DNA from: an uncultured Lachnospiraceae bacterium
GTDB taxonomy: Bacteria; Bacillota_A; Clostridia; Lachnospirales; Lachnospiraceae
Assembly: GCA_947175285.1 (NCBI GenBank)
Contig: CAMWMM010000266.1
Coordinates: forward strand, 1 to 6,956
Direction of reading: 5' to 3'
DNA length: 6,956 nucleotides
The translations under genes and the position numbers were made by a program. This document shows positions 1-6,643 of the stretch, one piece after another (within the stretch, counting starts at the first letter, position 1; each line of letters opens with the position of its first letter). The notes beneath the pieces were generated by a model that was given only the letters and a program-made list of their open reading frames with translations, did no database searches and was not told where the DNA came from.

Positions 1-25
1 GCGCGGAGATGTGTATAAGTTACAG
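1..25 (+). other. Residual Nextera (Tn5 mosaic-end) sequencing adapter at contig edge
   Basis: Bases 7-25 match the 19-base Tn5/Nextera mosaic end at 17 of 19 positions; the two differences are TT instead of AG at 20-21. Bases 1-6 (gcgcgg) match the six adapter bases that precede the mosaic end in the Illumina Nextera read-2 adapter (gctcgg) at 5 of 6. The comparison is from memory of the adapter sequence. A 22/25 match placed exactly at the edge of the window is far beyond chance, so I read this as untrimmed adapter with sequencing or assembly errors. The in-frame stop TAA at 16-18 lies inside it and is therefore not a biological stop of the upstream reading frame. Confidence 0.9.
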
Positions 26-1257
26 ACATACAGGACAAATTATATGATAAAAACTTAATTCATATTATACCGGATTTCGGTGAAATTAATGTTGTTCCAG
101 AACATATACTAAGTGATACGATAATTGCTGTAAATTTGTATTATGAAGATACATTAGAAAGGTATTTTGCGTATCTTGATAATGTACCTGCAGCGATAGA
201 TATTTATATTATAAGTTCAAATTCTTTAGCGTGGAATAAAATTGATGAGTATGCATCGGGCAGAAAAAATGTATTCTTCCTAAAAAAGGAAAACAGGGGC
301 AGGGATATTAGCGCATTGTTGGTTACTGTTAGGGAACGTGTTCTAACAAAACGTTTTATGTGCTTTATTCATGATAAAAAGTCTAATCATAAGTATCTAA
401 AAGCAGACACAGAATACTGGATTGAAAATTTGTGGAGCAATACTTTAAATTCGGAACAATACATATTAAATGTTTTGAATCTTCTGCAAAACAGCAAGAC
501 AGGTGTTTTGACGCCGCCAAAACCTATTGGAGAATATTTTGATTATTGGTATGCCGGTTCATGGGGAAGTGATTTTGAAATTACAAATCAATTGGCAGAA
601 AAGTTGGACTTAAAGTGTGAGCTTGATATAAATAAATCACCAATAACATTAGGCACAGTGTTTTGGTGTAAAGTCGATGCCTTATATAAACTTTTTAAAT
701 ATAACTGGAGCTATGACAACTTTCCTGAGGAGCCTTTACCTGCTGACGGAACAATAAACCATGGGATTGAACGTATTTTGGCATATGTTGCGCAGGACGC
801 GGGCTACAGCACGGAGGTTATTATGTGCGCGCAGTACAGCGAATCCCTGATTTTAAAGGTCCAGAAGCAGATGCAGGAAACTTACTGCATTTTGAAAGAA
901 AATCTTAAGATTGAAAATTTGCAGCGGCTTAGAGAACTGGACAGACAGAGAGAAATTGTGAGGGCTGTGTTTGCAGAATATAACAAGGTGTATCTTTACG
1001 GAGCGGGCGAGGAAGGGAAAAAGGCCGTAGATCGGATTAGAATGTGGGGATACATGCCGGAGGGTTTTGTTGTTACGGATAAAAAAGGGCTGAATCAAGA
1101 GTTTGTTAAAAACCTGCCCGTTTATGATATAAAAGAAATCATTAACGACGGAAATATAGGAATAATTGTGACAGTAGGGAAAAAATTCTGTGACGAAATT
1201 GTCACTGTATTGCGGGAGAAAGATTTTAATAATTACCAAGTCTTAGGAGTTGTCTGA
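26..1257 (+). CDS. Rhamnan synthesis protein F (RgpF) family glycosyltransferase, 5'-truncated, with C-terminal Rossmann-like module
   Basis: This is the C-terminal part of an RgpF-family protein (rhamnan synthesis protein F, PF05045 type), a family tied to assembly of rhamnose-containing cell-wall polysaccharide. The frame is open from the end of the adapter, and family-like sequence (AVNLYYEDTLERY) already runs through the TTG at 136. That TTG, or any other downstream codon, is therefore not a real start: the gene is cut by the contig end. Family-like blocks follow in order: ENRGRDISALL at 289-321, FIHDKKSNH near 364-390, the AGSWGSDF block near 553-576, TLGTVFWCKVDAL near 646-690, and the stretch from FPEEP to ERILAYVAQDAGY near 721-807. 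A charged, probably coiled segment (about 840-980) leads to a Rossmann-like module (985-1254) with YGAGEEG at 997-1017. No signal peptide can be assessed. It stops 30 bp before the WbsX-like gene. The family assignment is strong; the donor sugar is unknown. Confidence 0.88.
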
Positions 1258-1274
1258 CTATCAGCAAATAAGAG

Positions 1275-1280
1275 AAAGGA
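1275..1280 (+). promoter_or_regulatory. Ribosome binding site of the WbsX-like gene
   Basis: AAAGGA, 7 bases before the ATG at 1288, lies in the short 30-bp gap after the RgpF-like gene. It supports the chosen start. No promoter or terminator is visible in this gap, consistent with co-transcription. Confidence 0.7.
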
Positions 1281-1287
1281 ATTTATT

Positions 1288-2862
1288 ATGCCGTGTAAAA
1301 TGTTAGCAATTCATTTACCACAATTTCACACGATACCGGAAAATGACGAATGGTGGGGGAATGGCTTTACGGAGTGGACAAATGTAAGAAGGGGCAGGCC
1401 TTATTATCCAGGTCATTACCAGCCGAGGGAGCCTTTGAATGATGATTATTATGACCTGTCTGATTTAAAGATTTTGGAAAAACAGATCAGACTGGCCAGG
1501 AAAGCGGGAATTTACGGATTCTGTTTTTACCATTATTATTTTCAGGGCAAAAAGCTGTTGGAGACTCCCATTGAAATGTACAGGGATGTTTCGAAAGAGC
1601 ATTTCCCCTACTGCCTGATATGGGCGAATCAGTCCTGGTCGAGAACGTGGTACAGGGCGGATTATGGCAAGCAGATACTGCTAGAGCAATCCTATGGGAA
1701 AGAGGACGCATGGGAGGAGCATTTTTATTATCTGCTGGACTTTTTCCGGGATAAAAGGTATATCAAGGTCGGTAACAGACCAGTATATATCATTTACATG
1801 CCGCAGGATATATACTGCAGGAGAAGCATGTTTGCCCTTTGGAACAGACTTGCACGGGAGCAAGGATTTGACGGCATTTACCTGATTGCGATGAAAACGG
1901 TATACGGCTATGACAGTGCTTCGAAATTATATGATGCTTACATGGAGTTTGAGCCGCTGGCCTCTTTTTATGCTGATAAGTCATGGAGGGCATATGTGGA
2001 AGGCTGGAAGAATCAGAATATCAATTGTATTAAAAGTAACAGCTGCTGTTTTAAAAACAGACTGTTTGTGAACAATCAGTTCAGCTATTCCTATTTAGTC
2101 AGGAAGATAATACAGAAGGCTGAAAAAAGCGACAGTAAGACATTTGCCGGGATTTTTCCCGGATGGGACAATACACCACGCAAAGACGAGGAAGGAGTGA
2201 TCGTTACGCGGAGCACTCCAGGAAGGTTTGGAAAACTGGCTAGGAAGGTTATGGATATATCAGAACAGTGCGGAAAGGAATTTGTTTTTGTCAACGCATG
2301 GAATGAATGGTCGGAAGGCGCCTACCTAGAACCCGATAAAAGGTACAGGTATCAATATTTAAACGCGTTAAAGAGAGCGGCAGTAGGCAGCAGGAAAAGC
2401 AGGATGAAACACTGCGCTGCTGCAAATCAGAAAAAAATAAAAAAGGCAAAAACAAAATTTAAACAGGCTGACATTTATAAGGAGAATTCAGACAGACATC
2501 TTGCTCTGTTTATGTTAATGAATCAGTGGCTGAAAGTAAAACAGGCTGGGGTAAGTTTGGAAGATTATTTTGTGGAAAAAGGTTACAAATCAATTGCGGT
2601 TTACGGTATGAGCTATGTTGGCGAACGACTGATAGCAGAACTGAAAAACAGCAGCATTAAAATCGCATATGGTATTGATAAAAAGGAAAAAGGCAGCATG
2701 GCAGGGATTGAAATTATTAATAACTTCGACAAGCTGCCAGAAGTAGATGCCGTTGTTGTGACTTCCGTGTTTTACATGAATGAAATAGAAGAAGATCTGA
2801 GCAGGAAAGTTTCCTGTCCAGTACTTTCCCTGGAAGAAATATTGTATTATGTAATGTCATGA
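1288..2862 (+). CDS. WbsX-type GH99-like glycan protein with C-terminal Rossmann-like module
   Basis: This 524-residue protein has a WbsX / glycoside-hydrolase-99-like domain over roughly residues 1-365. Diagnostic N-terminal motifs are LPQFH (10-14), the ENDEWWGNGFTEWTNV block (18-33) and GHYQPREPL (42-50). The family's late motif AWNEWSEG is at 337-344, followed by LEPD at 347-350. Members sit in O-antigen, capsule and exopolysaccharide loci and are often annotated as glycosyltransferases, but the fold resembles GH99 endo-mannosidases. Whether it transfers or trims sugars cannot be decided from sequence. A Lys/Arg-rich linker (about 366-410) leads to a Rossmann-like module (about 415-524) with YGMSYVG at 440-446, like the one on the GT2 protein downstream. 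I see no signal peptide or membrane segment, so it probably acts in the cytoplasm. The start at 1288 has a good ribosome binding site, and the family motif begins almost at once. Confidence 0.9.
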   Translation: MPCKMLAIHLPQFHTIPENDEWWGNGFTEWTNVRRGRPYYPGHYQPREPLNDDYYDLSDLKILEKQIRLARKAGIYGFCFYHYYFQGKKLLETPIEMYRDVSKEHFPYCLIWANQSWSRTWYRADYGKQILLEQSYGKEDAWEEHFYYLLDFFRDKRYIKVGNRPVYIIYMPQDIYCRRSMFALWNRLAREQGFDGIYLIAMKTVYGYDSASKLYDAYMEFEPLASFYADKSWRAYVEGWKNQNINCIKSNSCCFKNRLFVNNQFSYSYLVRKIIQKAEKSDSKTFAGIFPGWDNTPRKDEEGVIVTRSTPGRFGKLARKVMDISEQCGKEFVFVNAWNEWSEGAYLEPDKRYRYQYLNALKRAAVGSRKSRMKHCAAANQKKIKKAKTKFKQADIYKENSDRHLALFMLMNQWLKVKQAGVSLEDYFVEKGYKSIAVYGMSYVGERLIAELKNSSIKIAYGIDKKEKGSMAGIEIINNFDKLPEVDAVVVTSVFYMNEIEEDLSRKVSCPVLSLEEILYYVMS

Positions 2863-2905
2863 AACTTTATTATGACCGTTTTGATATATTATAATGACGG
2901 ATTTC

Positions 2906-2911
2906 AAGGAG
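2906..2911 (+). promoter_or_regulatory. Ribosome binding site that decides the pyruvyl transferase start
   Basis: AAGGAG, 6 bases upstream of the ATG at 2918. An earlier in-frame ATG at 2894 has no purine-rich site ahead of it and would place this motif inside the coding sequence. I therefore choose 2918, which shortens the protein by 8 residues. Confidence 0.8.
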
Positions 2912-2917
2912 ATACAT

Positions 2918-4018
2918 ATGTCTGTTACATATTTGTATGAAGCTTTAGGAACACCGGCCGTTTGGCCTAATGACATAGATGCCATGATTATGTGGATGGG
3001 TGGAAATACGGGCAATATCGTTTGGCATGAAGCTGTAAAACGGGGCTTAAAGTATGATGCTGCCGGGAATTGTCATATGTTTGATATGGATAATGACGAA
3101 ATCAATATCATTATTCCACTGGCGAACGTGATAAATATCAATGATAACAGCCTGCAGTTCTATTTTTCACAAATAAAACAGTACAACAGCGAAAAAGTTC
3201 GGGTGACCATGATAGGAATGGGTGCACAATTAACAGAAGAATTGAACACGCCTGCGAAACTTGTGGCGGCGCTGCCATACGAACAAAAGCATGCCCTAAA
3301 GGAACTATCATACCGTTGCGTAAGCATAGGAATCAGGGGTAGCGTTACTGCAGAATGTCTGGAGCTTATGGGTATCAGAAACTACAGAATAATTGGATGT
3401 CCCTCATTCTATGGTGCAGAAAGAATGGGAGGATATAAAATAAAACCTGCGAAAGAGGATAAGCTGTGTGTTAGTTGGGGCTCTAAAGATTATAAAAATG
3501 AGCAGTATGTAAGGGAGTTTTTCAGAAAAAATGCTAAGGACGACGACATACTACTCATGCAGTCAATGGAGGATTTCCCGAGGACACTATACGAGAATGC
3601 TCCGCTTTTGGAACGGCATGTGAAAAGCAGGTATCCAAATATTGCTGTAAACAGTCACGAAATAGAGGCTTACATCAAGGCAAAGGGACGGATTTTCTTT
3701 GACTGGGACGAGTGGCATGATTACCTGGTAAAGGAGCAGTTTTCGCTGTCTGTAGGATGTAGGTTCCATGGCAACATGATGTCTTTGCTTGCGGGTATCC
3801 CTGCTTTGTGGATTACGCACGACAGTAGGACTTATGAACTGTGCGAGGCAATGTGCCTGCCGTCCGTAAAGCTTGAAACGGCGAGGAAGCTGCAAGGCAG
3901 GGAAGAATATGCTGGTTTTTGTGTATATGGCGACAAATTTTATCGGAATTATAAGGCAATGTATGCATACTATCAGGATTTTCTGAGGGAAAACGGGATC
4001 AATTTTAAAAATTCATAA
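2918..4018 (+). CDS. Polysaccharide pyruvyl transferase family protein
   Basis: This 366-residue protein matches the polysaccharide pyruvyl transferase family (PF04230 type), which moves pyruvate from phosphoenolpyruvate onto a sugar as an acidic ketal. Visible family motifs, numbered from Met at 2918, are GGNTGN (28-33), IGIRGSVTAECL (137-148), GCPSFY (160-165), RFHGNMMSLLAG (282-293) and THDSRT (300-305). The RFHG segment corresponds to the family's RxHG active-site region. There is no signal peptide or membrane segment, so it is probably cytoplasmic and acts on lipid-linked or nucleotide-linked glycan precursors. It is the only protein in this window without the Rossmann-like module: both ends are used up by the pyruvyl transferase fold. 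A longer start at 2894 is possible but lacks a ribosome binding site. The acceptor sugar is unknown. Confidence 0.9.
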   Translation: MSVTYLYEALGTPAVWPNDIDAMIMWMGGNTGNIVWHEAVKRGLKYDAAGNCHMFDMDNDEINIIIPLANVININDNSLQFYFSQIKQYNSEKVRVTMIGMGAQLTEELNTPAKLVAALPYEQKHALKELSYRCVSIGIRGSVTAECLELMGIRNYRIIGCPSFYGAERMGGYKIKPAKEDKLCVSWGSKDYKNEQYVREFFRKNAKDDDILLMQSMEDFPRTLYENAPLLERHVKSRYPNIAVNSHEIEAYIKAKGRIFFDWDEWHDYLVKEQFSLSVGCRFHGNMMSLLAGIPALWITHDSRTYELCEAMCLPSVKLETARKLQGREEYAGFCVYGDKFYRNYKAMYAYYQDFLRENGINFKNS

Positions 4019-4163
4019 TTGGCGTTTAGGGCAGGCTTTAAAGTTCTGAAACAGAAAGTTATGGAGTGGGGAAACGTGAAAAAATTGGACTGCATTTCAC
4101 TTTTAGAAAAGCCATAAACGTAATAATAAATATAGAAATGAGTGTAATAGGGAAGGAGAAAGA
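4019..4163 (+). other. 145-bp intergenic spacer, longest gap in the cluster
   Basis: The spacer separates the pyruvyl transferase and sulfotransferase genes. It holds a tiny open frame at 4061-4117 (18 codons from ATG). An internal GTG at 4076 is preceded by a purine-rich stretch (4063-4071) and would encode MKKLDCISLLEKP. I cannot say whether this is translated, is a remnant of a lost gene, or is chance. I see no convincing -35/-10 pair and no GC-rich hairpin followed by a T run. The end of the spacer is AT-rich (4118-4140) and then carries the next gene's ribosome binding site. Confidence 0.5.
4153..4158 (+). promoter_or_regulatory. Ribosome binding site of the sulfotransferase gene
   Basis: AAGGAG, 5 bases before the ATG at 4164, in a longer GGAAGGAGAAAG purine tract. 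It is one of the strongest such sites in the window and fixes the start, so the N-terminal Rossmann-like module is truly part of the protein. Confidence 0.8.
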
Positions 4164-5444
4164 ATGAATAAAGGCAGAGACAGCATCAGCAGGTATTTGT
4201 TTAGAATTGAAGATTTAAAGAGCCATTTAACGTCAGAAGATGTTGTGGTTTATGGAGCAGGCAGCTATGGTAAGAGACTGGTTGATTATATAAATTCTAT
4301 CAAAGCACAGGAAAGGATACAGGCAATTGTCGTAACGGATGGAGAATATGAAATAGAATACAGGAATATACCGATTTTGGATGCATTATCCTATCTGGAG
4401 AACTGCGAGGCTGTCACAATTATTATTGCAGTATCTGTGCTATTTCAGGAAGACATAGCATCTCTTGTCAGAAAGTTTGGAAAGAATTACGTTTATATGA
4501 CGGATGAACTGTATGTGGCTATGGGAGCAGAATTAGATAAAAAACTTGCAGAACCTTACCATGAACTGGATTTTATGCTCACTGGCTTCATAAAATGCGG
4601 CACAACTTCCCTATATCATGCACTTTATGGCTGTGAGGATATCTATTTGTCAAAACAGAAGGAGACACAATTTTTTACGTGGTGCCATCATGTAAAAAAT
4701 CCGGCCAGGATACTGCAGGAGGAGTATTTTGGTAATATCCGTGAAGAACAGATAATCGGGATGATTGACCCTGATTTTACATGGGAAGCAGAGCGTGTTC
4801 ATGCTTTTTTTGGTTCGGATATTAAGATACTTTTTATAGTGAGAAATCCGGTCAAGGCGACATTTTCTTTGTTTAAGTCAATGTGCCGGGTCGGCGGTGG
4901 CAATTTTGCGGACGCATATAATAGTTTTGGTGGGTTTGACATCCGAATGCTTGATGAATATATTGAACGTGATTTAGAACGGTGCAGGAGGGGTTACCAG
5001 GCATATATATTCGAATATATTTACTGGATCAGGCAGTATTGGAAAGTATACCCTAAGAACCAGGTGAAGATCATCTTTTTTGAGGAACTTGTTAGGGAAA
5101 CACAGGCGGAAATGAACAGTATTTTAAATTTTATAGGAAGCCGGAGCACATACAAGGGCGATAGCTTGCCATTAGAAAATAAGGGCTATGTCATGGCGAA
5201 CCAGGAGGACTACAAGGCAGCGGAATTATTGCATAAGCTGAAGAACCAGATGAGGGCATTTAGGGTAACGGAGAATCCCGACAGGCAGTTGCAGGAACTG
5301 TGTGAACAGATTATGAAGGCTAAAAAAATATATGACATAGAAATGACAGATGGACAAAAAGAAAGGCTGGAAAATTTTTTTGCACAAAGTGTCAGGGAAC
5401 TGGAAGATGCCCTAGGCAAAGATTTGTCAAAGATTTGGTTTTAA
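4164..5444 (+). CDS. PAPS-dependent carbohydrate sulfotransferase with N-terminal Rossmann-like module
   Basis: This 426-residue protein is a two-domain fusion. Residues about 1-120 form a Rossmann-like module with YGAGSYG at 30-36 and a strand ending in VTD at 57-59. From about residue 135 a sulfotransferase domain begins. Its 5'-phosphosulfate loop is TGFIKCGTTSLYHAL (140-154), including K144 and T147-T148. The 3'-phosphate site is RNPVKATFS (227-235); R227 and S235 are 8 residues apart, as in estrogen sulfotransferase (R130/S138). E167 in KETQFF resembles the catalytic-base region of heparan-type sulfotransferases. VKIIFFEEL (301-309) fits the late core strand. It would transfer sulfate from PAPS, most likely to a sugar hydroxyl or amine, in the cytoplasm; there is no signal peptide or membrane segment. 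The neighbours point to the cluster's own glycan as acceptor. The sulfotransferase call is strong; the acceptor is inference. Confidence 0.9.
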   Translation: MNKGRDSISRYLFRIEDLKSHLTSEDVVVYGAGSYGKRLVDYINSIKAQERIQAIVVTDGEYEIEYRNIPILDALSYLENCEAVTIIIAVSVLFQEDIASLVRKFGKNYVYMTDELYVAMGAELDKKLAEPYHELDFMLTGFIKCGTTSLYHALYGCEDIYLSKQKETQFFTWCHHVKNPARILQEEYFGNIREEQIIGMIDPDFTWEAERVHAFFGSDIKILFIVRNPVKATFSLFKSMCRVGGGNFADAYNSFGGFDIRMLDEYIERDLERCRRGYQAYIFEYIYWIRQYWKVYPKNQVKIIFFEELVRETQAEMNSILNFIGSRSTYKGDSLPLENKGYVMANQEDYKAAELLHKLKNQMRAFRVTENPDRQLQELCEQIMKAKKIYDIEMTDGQKERLENFFAQSVRELEDALGKDLSKIWF

Positions 5445-5491
5445 ATGCTTAGCGGTGTTCTGCAATATAGGAAATACGGTATAAAAACAAT

Positions 5492-6643
5492 ATGGAAAAA
5501 GTTAGTGTGATTGTCCCTGTTTATAAGGGGAAAAAATATATAAAAGGGCTTATAAACCAGCTTGAAATCTGCACAGAGGCAGCAGGAGGAGCAGTAAAAA
5601 CGGAGCTGGTTCTGGTAAATGATGACCCAGGTGACCGCATCAATGACTGCTGCCCTTCGCAACGGATAGACGTACAGGCAATAGAAACAGACAGGAACAG
5701 GGGAATACATGGCGCCAGGACAAGGGGGCTCCAGTACAGTACCGGGGAATACATCGTATTCCTGGACCAGGATGACAAAATCTATCCGAACTATTTAAAA
5801 AGCCAATTGAGCAGTATAGGCATAGGGGACGCAGTGGTCTGCAGGGCAGTCAACGAGGGAAGACAGTTCTATAACCATGACATAAAATTCGAGGAGGCTG
5901 TTTCGTTTTCCCATATGTGCAAAAAAGGAAACGGAATCCTGTCCCCAGGGCAGGTGCTGTTACGCAGAAGTGCCATTTCAACAGTGTGGAAGGACAATAT
6001 CCTTCGACAGAACGGGGCGGACGACTGGCTGCTCTGGCTGTGCATGATGAATGAAAATAAGATATTTTCCCTAAACCAGGAGGTATTATATGAACATGTC
6101 ATCGACGGCAGCAACTATTCCGAAAGTACGCTGGGTATGTATGAGTCAGAGAAAGAGGTATATGAAGTTATCAAAAACAGTAAGTGCTTTTCCGAAGAAC
6201 GCCTGGGGCAGCTTAGACAAGCCGTTGAAAACGGGATTGAAACGCGGCTGAAAGAGCTGGATAGACTAAAAAGTATAGCAGCCACATATGATAAATGGCT
6301 GTCTGTTAATACCCCAAATGACGTCATAGCAATATACCTCAAAAAGGCCGGTTACAGCGCTATAGGAATCTATGGAATGGGAAGAATAGGCATGCGGCTG
6401 CACTACATGTTAAGGACAAAACTGCGGGTTGTTTGTTTTATAGACAGGAATGCGGCATTCCTCAAATCAGATATCCCCATCTGCCCGCTGGAAGATGTGC
6501 CTCCGCAATTGGATTTAATCATTCTTACATTAGTTGATAAAGATGACAAACTTTTAAAAGAAATATCTGATAAAACCAAAATACCCATAAAAAGTATGGA
6601 TAATATTTTAAGAGACATTTTATTGGAGAGGGAGACATGGTAA
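5492..6643 (+). CDS. GT2 family glycosyltransferase with C-terminal Rossmann-like module
   Basis: This 383-residue protein opens with a GT-A, family 2 glycosyltransferase domain (about 1-225). Motifs are VSVIVPVYKG (4-13), the nucleotide-binding acidic pair in LVLVNDD (39-45), NRGIHGARTRGL (69-80), the metal-binding FLDQDD (90-95, DxD as D92-Q93-D94) and the acceptor-side ADDWLLWL (176-183), matching the usual ED-W motif. A helical, charged linker (about 225-265) leads to a Rossmann-like module (about 266-374) with YGMGRIG at 294-300 and FIDRN at 316-320. No transmembrane helices are evident. The start is set by the family N-terminus, but no good ribosome binding site precedes it: the nearest purine block (AGGAAA, 5469-5474) is 17 bases away. 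The 3' end overlaps the next gene by 7 bp. The donor and acceptor sugars are unknown. Confidence 0.92.
   Translation: MEKVSVIVPVYKGKKYIKGLINQLEICTEAAGGAVKTELVLVNDDPGDRINDCCPSQRIDVQAIETDRNRGIHGARTRGLQYSTGEYIVFLDQDDKIYPNYLKSQLSSIGIGDAVVCRAVNEGRQFYNHDIKFEEAVSFSHMCKKGNGILSPGQVLLRRSAISTVWKDNILRQNGADDWLLWLCMMNENKIFSLNQEVLYEHVIDGSNYSESTLGMYESEKEVYEVIKNSKCFSEERLGQLRQAVENGIETRLKELDRLKSIAATYDKWLSVNTPNDVIAIYLKKAGYSAIGIYGMGRIGMRLHYMLRTKLRVVCFIDRNAAFLKSDIPICPLEDVPPQLDLIILTLVDKDDKLLKEISDKTKIPIKSMDNILRDILLERETW
6625..6634 (+). promoter_or_regulatory. Ribosome binding site of the last gene, inside the GT2 gene
   Basis: GGAGAGGGAG lies just before the ATG at 6637, within the last codons of the GT2 gene. With the ATGGTAA overlap it indicates translational coupling and supports the start of the truncated downstream gene. 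Confidence 0.75.

Noticed and set aside
136..138. TTG as the start codon of the first gene
   Set aside because: No ribosome binding site precedes it, the family-like sequence continues upstream, and the only in-frame stop before it lies inside adapter sequence.
853..1239. Antisense open frame of 128 codons, and similar antisense frames elsewhere (such as 3587-3895, 5441-5710 and 6403-6618)
   Set aside because: They lie opposite genes with clear family motifs, and their translations are low-complexity Ser/Phe/Leu-rich sequences with no recognisable domain.
985..1254. Reading the Rossmann-like modules as complete NDP-sugar epimerases or dehydrogenases
   Set aside because: They are only about 90-110 residues, lack any YxxxK or other catalytic motif, and their glycine loop differs from that of full-length SDR enzymes.
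2046..2060. Short inverted repeat, CTGTTT-TAA-AAACAG, as a terminator or operator
   Set aside because: It is an AT-rich 6-bp stem inside the WbsX-like coding region with no T run after it, probably chance.
2894..2917. Earlier ATG at 2894 as the start of the pyruvyl transferase
   Set aside because: There is no ribosome binding site before it, whereas AAGGAG stands 6 bases before the ATG at 2918.
4085..4136. Possible promoter: TTGGAC at 4085-4090 with AT-rich hexamers near 4113-4136
   Set aside because: The spacing to any acceptable -10 hexamer is 22 bases or more, and other pairings match poorly.
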